Shown here in pieces: positions 45,376 to 53,079 of a stretch of DNA of 64,000 nucleotides (positions are counted from its first letter, which is position 1; the number at the start of each line of letters is the position of its first letter). Under the pieces are notes generated by a model. The model did not search any database, had not been told where the DNA came from, and worked only from the letters and a program-made list of their open reading frames with translations. Origin of the DNA: Caulobacterales bacterium (GTDB lineage Bacteria; Pseudomonadota; Alphaproteobacteria; Caulobacterales; Caulobacteraceae); NCBI GenBank assembly GCA_016183935.1, contig JACPDR010000028.1, positions 62,001 through 126,000 of the forward strand. Direction: 5' to 3'. Position numbers and translations under genes: made by a program.

Positions 45376-46155
45376 ATGTCAGACACCGTCACCGACCCGA
45401 GCTTCCATCCGCCGGAAGAGGCCGTGGCCTTCTATGAGGAGGCGCTTGGCCTGCTGAAGGAGAGCGGCATCCCCTTCCTGCTGTCGGGGACCTATGCGGT
45501 GACGGCCTATACCGGCATCCGGCGGCCGACCAAGGATCTGGACGTGTTCTGCAAGCCGGGCGACTACCCGCGCATCCTCGCCTTCTTCCAGGCCCGCGGC
45601 TACCGCACCGATGTCGAGGACGAGCGTTGGATCGCCAAGGTGTGGAAGGACGAGCGGTTCTTCTTCGACGTCATCTTCGCCATGTCCAACGGCACGATCG
45701 CGGTCAACGACAGCTGGTTCGGCGACGACGCGATCGATGTCTACGGGCACAAGGTCGGCATCACTCCGCCGACGGCGCTGATCCTGTCCAAGGTTTTCAT
45801 CCAGGACCGCTACCGCTTCGACGGAGCGGACGTGAACCATGTGATCCTGAAGCAGTCGGACGCCATCGACTGGAAATTCCTGCTCGACCAGATGGACCTC
45901 TATTGGGAGGTGCTGATGGCGCACCTGCTCAATTTCCGCTTCGCCTATCCGACGGAGCGAGGCCGGGTGCCGACCTGGCTGATGACCGAACTGACGGGGC
46001 GGCTGCACGCCCAGGTCGACCTGCCGTCGCCGCGGGTCAAGGTCTGCCGCGGCCGGCTGTTCAGTCCGCGCGACTATATCGCCGACATCACCGAGTGGGG
46101 CTTTGGCGATGTCGTCGGCAAGGGCCTGGAGGAGCGGCATGAATCCACGCACTGA
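45376..46155 (+). CDS. Nucleotidyltransferase-fold protein
   Basis: 259 aa from ATG 45376 (AGGA upstream; an ATG at 45313 would add 21 residues). Residues about 30-55 contain the polymerase-beta-like signature: LLSGTYAVTAYTGIRRPTKDLDVF, where the small-residue helix start and the Asp-x-Asp bind metal and NTP. The C-terminal half is helical. The family is related to AbiEii-type and MNT-type transferases. Its substrate is unknown. It is followed by a metallophosphoesterase 75 bases downstream, suggesting an add-and-remove pair. Confidence 0.75.
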   Translation: MSDTVTDPSFHPPEEAVAFYEEALGLLKESGIPFLLSGTYAVTAYTGIRRPTKDLDVFCKPGDYPRILAFFQARGYRTDVEDERWIAKVWKDERFFFDVIFAMSNGTIAVNDSWFGDDAIDVYGHKVGITPPTALILSKVFIQDRYRFDGADVNHVILKQSDAIDWKFLLDQMDLYWEVLMAHLLNFRFAYPTERGRVPTWLMTELTGRLHAQVDLPSPRVKVCRGRLFSPRDYIADITEWGFGDVVGKGLEERHESTH

Positions 46156-46230
46156 TCATGGGCGCTATGTTCGCCGCGCGGCGGCTCACGACTTGAGCGC
46201 CGGGTGCGGCTTGAGCGCGAGGTCGGCGCC

Positions 46231-47004
46231 ATGACCGACGCCCATCCCGATCCGCAGACGCCGCAGCCGGGGCTGGAGCCCGGGCCGCCGAAGAAGCTGA
46301 GGGTGGCCGCCGTCGGCGACCTGCACGTCGGCGAGGCCCACGACCGGCCGCACCGCGAACTGTTCGACCGGGTCCACGAGGACGCCGACGTTCTGTGCCT
46401 GTGCGGCGACCTGACCAATTTCGGCAAGCCGCGCGAGGTCGAGATACTGCTGGAGGACCTGCGCGGCTGCCAGATCCCGATGGTCGGAGTGCTGGGCAAC
46501 CACGAGCATGAGTGCGGTCATCCCGAGGAGGTGACCGAGATGCTGTGCGACGCCGGGGTCAAGATGCTGACCGGCCAGGCCTACGAGATCGACGGCGTCG
46601 GCTTCGCGGGGGGCAAGGGCTTCATCGGCGGCTTCGGCCGCTACATGCTGAGCCCCTTCGGCGAGGCGGCGATCAAGACGTTCGTGCAGGAGGCGGTCGA
46701 CGACGCCAACCACATCGAGAACTCGATCCGCATGCTGAGGACCGAGCGGTCGGTGGTGCTGCTGCACTATTCGCCGGTGGTCGACACGGTGATGGGCGAG
46801 CCGCCGGAGATCCACGCCTTTCTCGGCTCGTCGCGGCTGGGCGAGACCATCGACCGCTACGACAACATTAGCCTGGTGGTGCACGGACATGCGCACCGGG
46901 GCCAGCCGGAAGGCCGCACCAACAAGGGCACGCCGGTCTACAACGTGGCCCTGCCGGTGCTGCGGGCGCTGGGCGAGACGCCCTATCGCGTGTTCGAGGT
47001 CTGA
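46231..47004 (+). CDS. Calcineurin-like metallophosphoesterase
   Basis: 257 aa. All metal ligands are visible: GDLHVG (Asp-x-His), CGDLTNFG (Gly-Asp), LGNHEHE (Asn-His), VLLHYSP (His) and VVHGHAH (Gly-His-x-His). Soluble, no signal peptide, with a Pro-rich N-terminal 20 residues. Likely co-transcribed with the nucleotidyltransferase upstream. Substrate unknown (nucleotide ester or protein adduct are candidates). Confidence 0.85.
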   Translation: MTDAHPDPQTPQPGLEPGPPKKLRVAAVGDLHVGEAHDRPHRELFDRVHEDADVLCLCGDLTNFGKPREVEILLEDLRGCQIPMVGVLGNHEHECGHPEEVTEMLCDAGVKMLTGQAYEIDGVGFAGGKGFIGGFGRYMLSPFGEAAIKTFVQEAVDDANHIENSIRMLRTERSVVLLHYSPVVDTVMGEPPEIHAFLGSSRLGETIDRYDNISLVVHGHAHRGQPEGRTNKGTPVYNVALPVLRALGETPYRVFEV

Positions 47005-47348
47005 AACGCCTCGCGCGGGCGGAAGCCGCGCCACAGAGCCCACAGGGCCAGGGCCGCGGCGACGCCGAGGATGTCGGCGAGCAGGTCGCCCCAGCTGGGA
47101 TCCCGGCCGGTGAAGCGCTGCAGCACTTCCACCGCCGCGCCGATCGCCACCGCCAGCAGCGCCGCCCAGGTCCGGGGCAGCCGCCGGATCAGCACGCCCA
47201 GACTCCACAGGATCAGCCCGAAGGCGACGAAATGGGCCGCCTTGTCCCAGACCTGCTCGGCGGTCTCGATGGTCCCGCTCGGCGCGAGCATCAGGGTCAG
47301 CAAGACCGTGAGCACGACGGCGCCGACGAGGCGTAGGAAAAGACGCAT
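46983..47348 (-). CDS. VanZ-family membrane protein
   Basis: 121 aa, three to four membrane helices with the VanZ-like signature DKAAHFVAFGLIL and VEVLQRFTGRDPSWGDLLADILG. Short compared with VanZ itself, but typical of proteobacterial relatives of unknown function. Its 3' end overlaps the metallophosphoesterase gene by 22 bases, convergently. Confidence 0.8.
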   Translation of the reverse strand: MRLFLRLVGAVVLTVLLTLMLAPSGTIETAEQVWDKAAHFVAFGLILWSLGVLIRRLPRTWAALLAVAIGAAVEVLQRFTGRDPSWGDLLADILGVAAALALWALWRGFRPREAFQTSNTR

Positions 47349-47385
47349 GCGGAACGGGGGCTTTCTCGGGGAGGAGGCCTCTGTA

Positions 47386-47949
47386 TCAGCCGGCGAGCAG
47401 GACCCAAACCCCCGTCGCCGCGAAACCGGCGGCGGCGGCGGCGCGGATCCATTTCAGCGGCAGCTTGCGTGCCGCGGCCTCGCCGAGCAGCACCGCCGGG
47501 GCGTTGACCAGCATCATGCCGAGGGTGGAGCCGGCCACCACCAGAGGCAGCGACTGGAACTGGGCGGCGAGGACGGCGGTGGCGATCTGGGTCTTGTCGC
47601 CCATCTCGATGACGAAGAAGGCCGCGGTCGTGGTCCAGAACACGCCGGAGAAGGTCTTTTCGGTGGTGTCGGGCGCCTCGTCGAACCGGTCGGGGATCAG
47701 GGCCCAGGCCGCGAAGCCGAGGAAGGCGAGGCCGACGACCCAGCGCACCCAGTCGCCCTGCATGAAATGGCCCAGCACCGTCCCGGCCAGCGCCGCGAAC
47801 GCGTGGTTGCCCAGGGTGGCGACGAGGATGCCGAGCAGGATGGGCAGGGGCCGGCGCCACGCCGCCGCCAGCACGATGGCCAGCAGCATGGTCTTGTCCC
47901 CGATCTCCGCGATGGAGACGAGGCCGGTGGAGATCAGGAAGGCGTTCAA
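47386..47949 (-). CDS. TMEM165/GDT1-family manganese exporter
   Basis: 187 aa, two repeated halves each with the cation-binding motif: AEIGDKTML near residue 14 and IEMGDKTQI near residue 115. Six membrane helices. The family transports Mn2+ (and Ca2+), and the long leader carries a Mn2+ riboswitch, which together support Mn efflux. Start is TTG 47949 with a weak ribosome site (GAAGA) that lies next to switchable stems of the leader. Confidence 0.9.
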   Translation of the reverse strand: MNAFLISTGLVSIAEIGDKTMLLAIVLAAAWRRPLPILLGILVATLGNHAFAALAGTVLGHFMQGDWVRWVVGLAFLGFAAWALIPDRFDEAPDTTEKTFSGVFWTTTAAFFVIEMGDKTQIATAVLAAQFQSLPLVVAGSTLGMMLVNAPAVLLGEAAARKLPLKWIRAAAAAGFAATGVWVLLAG

Positions 47950-47959
47950 ATCGTCTTCG

Positions 47960-48140
47960 TGCGCGGAGCCTCGGCGGACAGACCTGTGGCGTTCGCAGCC
48001 GGGCTCCGCGTGGAAATCCCCTGCGAATGCCAGCGGTCTTGCCGAGGCCCGAAGGCCCTGCGCGCCATCCTCTCCGGGAAGAGGAAGTATGTTGACGCGA
48101 ACCCCGCTGGAGATGCGGGCGGCTACTCCCCGATGACGGC
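47960..48140 (-). promoter_or_regulatory. yybP-ykoY family manganese riboswitch
   Basis: Leader of the Mn exporter gene. On the minus strand, in order: GGGGAGTAGC (48131-48122) and GTCAACATAC (48096-48087), the two conserved loops of proteobacterial yybP-ykoY RNAs, then GGCAAGACC (48043-48035). Downstream are two mutually exclusive stems: 48031-48021 with 47998-47988 (10 of 11 pairs), and 48010-48002 with 47970-47962 (9 bp), the latter ending just before the ribosome site. Mn2+ binding is expected to choose between them and turn on the exporter. Confidence 0.85.
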
Positions 48141-48175
48141 CGAGTGACTAGCCGCGCGCGCGCCCCGGCGCAAGG

Positions 48176-48244
48176 TCAGCTGAAGGCGACGAAGATCAAG
48201 GCCACGACGGTGAGGTCGACGGTGCGGGCGAGGAAGGTCAGCAT
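48176..48244 (-). CDS. Possible 22-aa membrane peptide
   Basis: ATG 48244 to TGA: a 22-residue frame with an 18-residue hydrophobic stretch (LTVVALIFVAFS), no charge in the core, and GGGACCG before the ATG. It sits between the 120-aa gene and the Mn riboswitch on the same strand. Small membrane peptides of this type exist, but chance cannot be ruled out at this length. Confidence 0.3.
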   Translation of the reverse strand: MLTFLARTVDLTVVALIFVAFS

Positions 48245-48304
48245 GGGCGGCGGTCCCGGACGGAGGCGTTCAGGCCTGTCGTCAGCAAGGACCGTGCCGC
48301 CGGG

Positions 48305-48667
48305 TCAGACGTCCGTGTCGGTCGCCTTGCCGGGCTTCGGGCGGCGCTCGGCGGCGCCCGAGTAGTTGGCGCCGAGGTAGGTGGAGCGGGCCGCGTCCAG
48401 CACGGGCGGGCCGCCCTTCAGGCCGCGCCGCTGGCCGGTCTGGCCCATGACCTGGGCGGCGAAGGCGGCGGGGGAGGCGTCGGTCGGCGCGGTCGGGGCA
48501 GGTCTTGCCGGGGGGGCGGCAGGGTCCGCCGGGAAGTCGGTGGGCACAAGCGCGCGCGAGGTCGACGCCGAACCGGGGGGCGCGCGGCGCTCGGCGGCGC
48601 GGCGGTCCGCCTCACGGCGCTCGTCGCGGCGCCGCACCGGACCGACCGGCCGGATTTCGTCGGACAC
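48305..48667 (-). CDS. Hypothetical protein downstream of phaR (120 aa)
   Basis: Starts at GTG 48667 two bases after the phaR stop. Arg/Glu-rich N-terminal third (VRRRDERREADRRAAERR), a disordered Pro/Ala/Thr-rich middle, and a more ordered C-terminal end (AAQVMGQTGQRRGLKGG…YLGANYSG). The last part is the conserved-looking portion. It is co-transcribed with phaR; a role in granule biology is possible but unproved. Confidence 0.65.
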   Translation of the reverse strand: MSDEIRPVGPVRRRDERREADRRAAERRAPPGSASTSRALVPTDFPADPAAPPARPAPTAPTDASPAAFAAQVMGQTGQRRGLKGGPPVLDAARSTYLGANYSGAAERRPKPGKATDTDV

Positions 48668-48669
48668 CG

Positions 48670-49272
48670 TCAGCCGCCCTTGCCGGGAGGCTGGGACAGC
48701 TTGTCGAGCTGGGCGCGCATCTCGTCCATCTGGCGGCGCATCTCGGCCAGCGGATCGGCGGCGGCCGATTCGGGCGCGGCGGCGGCGGCGGGGCGGGCGG
48801 CGCCGGCGGCGTTGAAGCCGGGCCACATCTTCATGGCCTCGGCGAACATGGCCATGTTGCGCTTGACCGCCTCGTCCAGCAGGCCGGCGCCGGGGGCGGC
48901 CCCGAACGCCTTGGAGAATTGGCCGCGCATCTGCTCCTGCTGGCGGCTGAAGCTGTCGAGCGACATCTCCAGATAGCTGGGCAGGACGCCCTGCATCTGG
49001 CCGCCGTAGAAGCCGATCAGCTGGCGCAGGAACTGGACGGGCAGAAGGGCCTCGCCGCGGCTTTCTTCCTCGAAGATGATCTGGGTCAGGATCTGGCGGG
49101 TCAGGTCGTCGTTGGTCTTGGCGTCGTAGACCACGAACTCCGTGCCCTCGCGGACCATGCGGGCCAGGTCCTCGAGGGTGACATAGGCCGAGGTCGCGGT
49201 GTTGTAGAGCCGCCGGTTGGCGTATTTCTTGATGACGACGGTCTCGCCGGCTCCGGGCTTCTTGTCGGCCAC
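48670..49272 (-). CDS. phaR: Polyhydroxyalkanoate synthesis repressor PhaR
   Basis: 200 aa from GTG 49272 (GGGGA six bases upstream; a TTG at 49296 is less likely). N-terminal PHB/PHA accumulation-regulator DNA-binding domain (IKKYANRRLYNTATSAYVTLEDLARMV) and C-terminal granule-binding region rich in Gln and Met. Binds PHB granules and, when free, represses phasin genes and itself. The thiolase gene phaA is about 1 kb away across hlyIII. Confidence 0.93.
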   Translation of the reverse strand: MADKKPGAGETVVIKKYANRRLYNTATSAYVTLEDLARMVREGTEFVVYDAKTNDDLTRQILTQIIFEEESRGEALLPVQFLRQLIGFYGGQMQGVLPSYLEMSLDSFSRQQEQMRGQFSKAFGAAPGAGLLDEAVKRNMAMFAEAMKMWPGFNAAGAARPAAAAAPESAAADPLAEMRRQMDEMRAQLDKLSQPPGKGG

Positions 49273-49292
49273 GCGCAGTCCCCGATCCTGTT

Positions 49293-49317
49293 GCAACGCC
49301 GCACTATGCTGCGTTGC
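49293..49317 (-). promoter_or_regulatory. Palindrome upstream of phaR, candidate PhaR operator
   Basis: GCAACGC and GCGTTGC are perfect 7-bp arms 11 bases apart, beginning 21 bases before the GTG. The TGC-rich character resembles known PhaR sites, so autorepression is plausible. The assignment is inference. Confidence 0.45.
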
Positions 49318-49329
49318 GGAGGAGAAAGT

Positions 49330-50049
49330 CTAGCCGATGCCCGCCGCGCCGGGGGCGAGGACGACGCCGACCAGCACCGCCGCCCAGTGGACCGTCGCGC
49401 CGGTGACCACGAAGCCGTGCCAGATCGCCCTGCGGAACTTCACCTTCGGGCTGATGAAGACGAAGACTCCGGCGGTGTAGATCAGGCCGCCGAGCACCAG
49501 CAGGCCGAGGGCGATGGGATGGACGGTGTCCATCATCGGCTTCAGCGCGATGACGGCCAGCCAGCCGAACATCATGTAGACGCCGCTCCAGAAGGCGTCG
49601 GAGAGTCGCGGCGCCACCAGTTTGGCGAATACGCCGGCCAGGGCCACGGACCAGACCAGCAGGGTGAAGCCGATCGACCACGCCCCCTCGAACCGCTGGG
49701 TGGTGAAGGGGGTGTAGCTGCCGGCGATCATCAGAAAGATCGCCGCCTCGTCCATGCGCCGCAGGATCGGGCGCGCGGCGCAGGGGCGGGTCTGGTTGTA
49801 GATCGTCGAGACGGTCAGCATGACGACCAGGCACAGGGCGTAGGCGGCCGTGGCGACCACGGTCCCGACGCCGGAATACAGCGCGGCCATCACCGCCAGC
49901 ACGACGCCGCCGACCGCCGCCAGGGTCAGGCCGACGACATGCACCACCAGGTCGGCCGTCTTCTCGGCCGGCGTGCGGTAGTGCTCGATCATGTCGAGTT
50001 CGTCTGGAATGCAGACCCGGTCGAATATGGTCTTCAGCCGCATGAGCAT
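49330..50049 (-). CDS. Hemolysin III/TrhA-family membrane protein
   Basis: 239 aa from ATG 50049 (AAAGG upstream, second ATG at 50043). Seven membrane helices of the PAQR family: EHYRTPAEKTADLVVHVVG at the start, MDEAAIFLMIAGSYTPF with the conserved Asp, and the His pair near the end (IWHGFVVTG, VHWAAV). Bacterial members affect membrane energetics and fluidity. The longer in-frame extension upstream is not used. Confidence 0.88.
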   Translation of the reverse strand: MLMRLKTIFDRVCIPDELDMIEHYRTPAEKTADLVVHVVGLTLAAVGGVVLAVMAALYSGVGTVVATAAYALCLVVMLTVSTIYNQTRPCAARPILRRMDEAAIFLMIAGSYTPFTTQRFEGAWSIGFTLLVWSVALAGVFAKLVAPRLSDAFWSGVYMMFGWLAVIALKPMMDTVHPIALGLLVLGGLIYTAGVFVFISPKVKFRRAIWHGFVVTGATVHWAAVLVGVVLAPGAAGIG

Positions 50050-50254
50050 TGGCCTTTCAAGGCGTTCGCCCGACATTCGTTCCCGTGAATATGGGTCCGG
50101 CCGATGACCCGGCGCTGAACAGCCGGGCTTCCGGCGCGGAAAGCGATCCTGTGCGGCACAAACACCACAACCGGTCACGCGCCCGGGGAGTGGCGGCGCG
50201 GCGAGCTTGGGGCTAATTGCAGCGCCTCCCCGAAGTCCAATCCGAGTCTCCGCC

Positions 50255-51430
50255 ATGACCGACGTCGTCATCGTCTCCGCCGCCCGCACGCCGGTCGGCT
50301 CATTCCTGGGCGGCCTGTCCAGCCTGCCCGCGTCGAAACTGGGCGAGGTCGCCATCCGGGCGGCGCTGGAGCGCGCGGGCGTCGGCGCGGACGAGGTCGA
50401 CGAGGTGATCCTGGGTCATGTGCTGCAGGCGGCGGCCGGTCAGGGCCCGGCGCGGCAGGCGGCCATGGGCGCGGGCATCCCGAAGGAGGTTCCGGCCTGG
50501 AGCCTGAACCAGATCTGCGGCTCGGGCCTGCGCGCCGTGGCCATCGCCGCCCAGCAGATCGCCCTGGGCGACGCCCGCATCGTCGTCGCGGGCGGCCAGG
50601 AGAGCATGAGCCAGGCCCCGCACGCCCAGCAGCTGCGCGCCGGCCAGAAGATGGGCGACCTGTCCTTCGTCGACACCATGATCAAGGACGGGCTGTGGGA
50701 CGCCTTCAACGGCTATCACATGGGCCAGACGGCCGAGAACATCGCCGACCGCTTCGGCATCAGCCGCCCCGATCAGGACGCCTTCGCCGTAGCCAGCCAG
50801 CACAAGGCCGAGGCGGCCCAGAAGGCGGGCCGCTTCGACGCCGAGATCGCGCCGGTGACCATCGCCTCGCGCAAGGGCGAGGTCGTTGTCGACAAGGACG
50901 AGTACATCCGCCACGGCGCCACGCTGGAGGCGATGGCGTCGCTGCGCCCGGCCTTCTCGAAGGAAGGCACGGTCACGGCCGCCAACGCTTCGGGGCTCAA
51001 CGACGGGGCGGCGGCGCTGGTGCTGATGAGCGCGGACGACGCCAAGGCGCAGGGGCTGGAGCCGCTGGCCCGGATCGTCTCCTCGGCCACCGCCGGCGTC
51101 GATCCGGCGCTGATGGGCACCGGTCCGATCCCGGCCTCGCGCAAGGCGCTGGAGAAGGCCGGCTGGACCGTCGCCGACCTCGACCTGGTTGAGTCGAACG
51201 AGGCGTTCGCGGCCCAGTCGCTGTGCGTGCTGAAGGAACTGGGGCTGGACCCGGCCAGGGTGAACGTCAACGGCGGCGCCATCGCCATCGGCCATCCGAT
51301 CGGCGCCTCGGGCGCGCGCATCCTGACCACCCTGCTGCACGAGATGCAGCGGTCGGGCTCCAAGCGGGGCCTCGCCACCCTGTGCATCGGCGGCGGCATG
51401 GGCGTGGCGATGTGCGTCGAACGGCCCTGA
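50255..51430 (+). CDS. phaA: Acetyl-CoA acetyltransferase (beta-ketothiolase)
   Basis: 391 aa. Catalytic Cys in [10 protein letters not shown] (residue about 90), the His/Cys pair in GHPIGASGA and CIGGGMG at the C-terminus, and a full-length two-domain thiolase fold. Provides acetoacetyl-CoA for PHB or for ketone metabolism. The reductase phaB does not follow in the window. Near phaR. Confidence 0.95.
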   Translation: MTDVVIVSAARTPVGSFLGGLSSLPASKLGEVAIRAALERAGVGADEVDEVILGHVLQAAAGQGPARQAAMGAGIPKEVPAWSLNQICGSGLRAVAIAAQQIALGDARIVVAGGQESMSQAPHAQQLRAGQKMGDLSFVDTMIKDGLWDAFNGYHMGQTAENIADRFGISRPDQDAFAVASQHKAEAAQKAGRFDAEIAPVTIASRKGEVVVDKDEYIRHGATLEAMASLRPAFSKEGTVTAANASGLNDGAAALVLMSADDAKAQGLEPLARIVSSATAGVDPALMGTGPIPASRKALEKAGWTVADLDLVESNEAFAAQSLCVLKELGLDPARVNVNGGAIAIGHPIGASGARILTTLLHEMQRSGSKRGLATLCIGGGMGVAMCVERP

Positions 51431-51445
51431 CCGGGGCCGGAAGAG

Positions 51446-52009
51446 TCAGGCGGCGTTGGCGGCCTTGCCGGCGGACTTCAGCTTCTCCTGGTGCGCCCGC
51501 ATGCCGGCGACGATCAGCTCGGCGGCCTCGCCCGCGTCGCCCCAGCCCTTGACCGTGACCGACTTGCCCTTTTCCAGGTCCTTGTAGCGGGTGAAGAAGT
51601 GCTCGATCTGCTCGACCAGAATGGCCGGCAGCTGCCGGTAGCTGGCGATGTCGGTGTAGTAGGGGTTCAGCTTGTCGACCGGCACGGCCAGGATCTTCTC
51701 GTCGCCGCCGGCCTCGTCTTCCATCTTCAGCACGCCGATCGGCCGCGAGCGGATGATGCAGCCCGGCACCACCGGCGTCGGGTTCAGCACGATCACGTCG
51801 CAGGGGTCGCCGTCGTCCGACAGGGTGTGCGGAATGAAGCCGTAGTTGCCAGGATAGTACATGGCCGTGTGCAGGAAGCGGTCGACGAACAGGGCGCCGG
51901 AGGCCTTGTCCATCTCGTATTTGACCGGCAGGCCGCCCTGCGGGATCTCGATAATGACGTTGACGTCCCAGGGCGGGTTGGGGCCGGCGGGAATGGCGTC
52001 GATGTTCAT
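51446..52009 (-). CDS. ppa: Inorganic pyrophosphatase
   Basis: 187 aa family I enzyme. The active-site block [10 protein letters not shown] with the three Asp ligands, upstream [10 protein letters not shown] and [18 protein letters not shown] are all present. Hydrolyses PPi from biosynthetic reactions. Convergent with phaA, 15 bases between stops. Confidence 0.97.
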   Translation of the reverse strand: MNIDAIPAGPNPPWDVNVIIEIPQGGLPVKYEMDKASGALFVDRFLHTAMYYPGNYGFIPHTLSDDGDPCDVIVLNPTPVVPGCIIRSRPIGVLKMEDEAGGDEKILAVPVDKLNPYYTDIASYRQLPAILVEQIEHFFTRYKDLEKGKSVTVKGWGDAGEAAELIVAGMRAHQEKLKSAGKAANAA

Positions 52010-52145
52010 GACGGGACTCGTCTATGGTGCAGTGCGGTAGCGGGGAGGCGGGCGTGATAGGCGCGCAGCCTGCCGGACGCAAGCCGGACTTGCCTCCGGA
52101 GGTTCCACGCGGCACGACGGGGCGGGCAGTGGAGATGGAGCGGTG

Positions 52146-52844
52146 ATGACGATCACGGACAGTCTGGCGCTGGCGCTCTTCTTCCTGTGCTGGCTGGGCT
52201 ACGGCCCGCTTCTGGCGCTGCTGGCGCGGCGCAGCGGCTCGCTCAACGACGACATGCTGGTGGTGCGGCGGGCCTGGATGATGGTCATGACCCACCGCGA
52301 GGTGCGGATCGTCGACAGCCAGCTGATGGGCCACACCATCAACTCGGCGGGCTTCTTCGCCTCGACCAACCTGCTGCTGATCGCGGCGGTGGCGGGGATA
52401 TTGTTCGGCGGGGACCAGGCGCTGATGGGCGTGGCCTCCGTCGGGGGCGAGGCCATGCCGATCCGGTTGCTGGAGGTCAAGCTGGCGCTGGTGCTGCTCT
52501 GCCTGGCGCGCGGCCTGCTCGATTTCATCTGGTCGATCCGTCAGATGAACTACACCCTCGCGGTGATCGGGGCCGCGCCCGAGGTCCACACCGAGGGCGA
52601 CCGCGTGGCCTTGGGCGAGGCGGCGGCCAACCTGCTGAATCCGGCGCTGAGCGCCTTCAGCCAGGGGGTGCGGGGCTATTATTTCGCGCTGGCGGCGGCG
52701 GCCTGGCTGTTTGGGCCGCTGTGGCTGGCGCTCGGGGTGGCGGCGGTGTTCTGCCTGCTGGTCTGGCGTCAGGCCGGGTCGCCTGCGGCGCGAGCGGTGC
52801 GGACGGCCCGGCGGTTGCTGGAGCGGCATCTGCCGCCACAGTGA
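52146..52844 (+). CDS. DUF599-family membrane protein
   Basis: 232 aa, four membrane helices. The DUF599 family signature is visible as RRAWMMVMTHREVRIVDSQLMGHTINSAGFFASTNLLL and RQMNYTLAVIG. Function unknown. ATG 52146 (GTG at 52143 precedes it). Last gene before the small RNA. Confidence 0.82.
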   Translation: MTITDSLALALFFLCWLGYGPLLALLARRSGSLNDDMLVVRRAWMMVMTHREVRIVDSQLMGHTINSAGFFASTNLLLIAAVAGILFGGDQALMGVASVGGEAMPIRLLEVKLALVLLCLARGLLDFIWSIRQMNYTLAVIGAAPEVHTEGDRVALGEAAANLLNPALSAFSQGVRGYYFALAAAAWLFGPLWLALGVAAVFCLLVWRQAGSPAARAVRTARRLLERHLPPQ

Positions 52845-52962
52845 AGCTGTTTCGCATGCGCGCTGGCGGTGGGGCGATTTTCACCGCAGAAAACGGTTAC
52901 GGCGCGCAATTTGCGGTGAAGCCTGCCGTTACACAGCGTGAACCAAGGCGTGAACTAACCCA

Positions 52963-52991
52963 TTGACGTATTGTGCACTGCACACTAGCTT
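52963..52991 (+). promoter_or_regulatory. Promoter with palindromic operator in the spacer, driving the small RNA
   Basis: TTGACG (-35, 52963-52968) and TAGCTT (-10, 52986-52991) are separated by exactly 17 bases. The spacer holds TGTGCA-C-TGCACA (52972-52984), a perfect 6-bp dyad with one central base. Such a position lets a bound repressor exclude RNA polymerase. A PhaR-type or other dimeric regulator is possible, but the binder is unknown. Confidence 0.7.
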
Positions 52992-52997
52992 GATTTT

Positions 52998-53079
52998 CGA
53001 CGCCGCGAGGCGTCATGCCCTTCCTGGGCGTTTCCTCCCTAAAGACTTCAATGCCGCGCCTTCGGGCGCGGCTTTTTTT
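52998..53079 (+). ncRNA. Probable small regulatory RNA (about 82 nt)
   Basis: Starts about seven bases after the -10 hexamer and ends in a textbook intrinsic terminator. Hairpin 1: GACGCC/GGCGTC with a GCGA loop (52999-53014). Hairpin 2: GCCC/GGGC with a TTCCT loop (53017-53029). Then a single-stranded TTTCCTCCC, complementary to ribosome-binding sites. Then the terminator GCCGCGCC-TTCG-GGCGCGGC plus seven T (53053-53079). No frame from its ATGs has a stop inside the RNA, so it is non-coding. C-rich loops like these are typical of trans-acting RNAs that block translation initiation. Confidence 0.7.

Noticed and set aside
45376..47004. AbiE-type abortive infection or toxin-antitoxin system
   Set aside because: The nucleotidyltransferase resembles AbiEii, but the partner is a phosphoesterase, not an AbiEi-type antitoxin, and nothing around it is mobile or defence-related.
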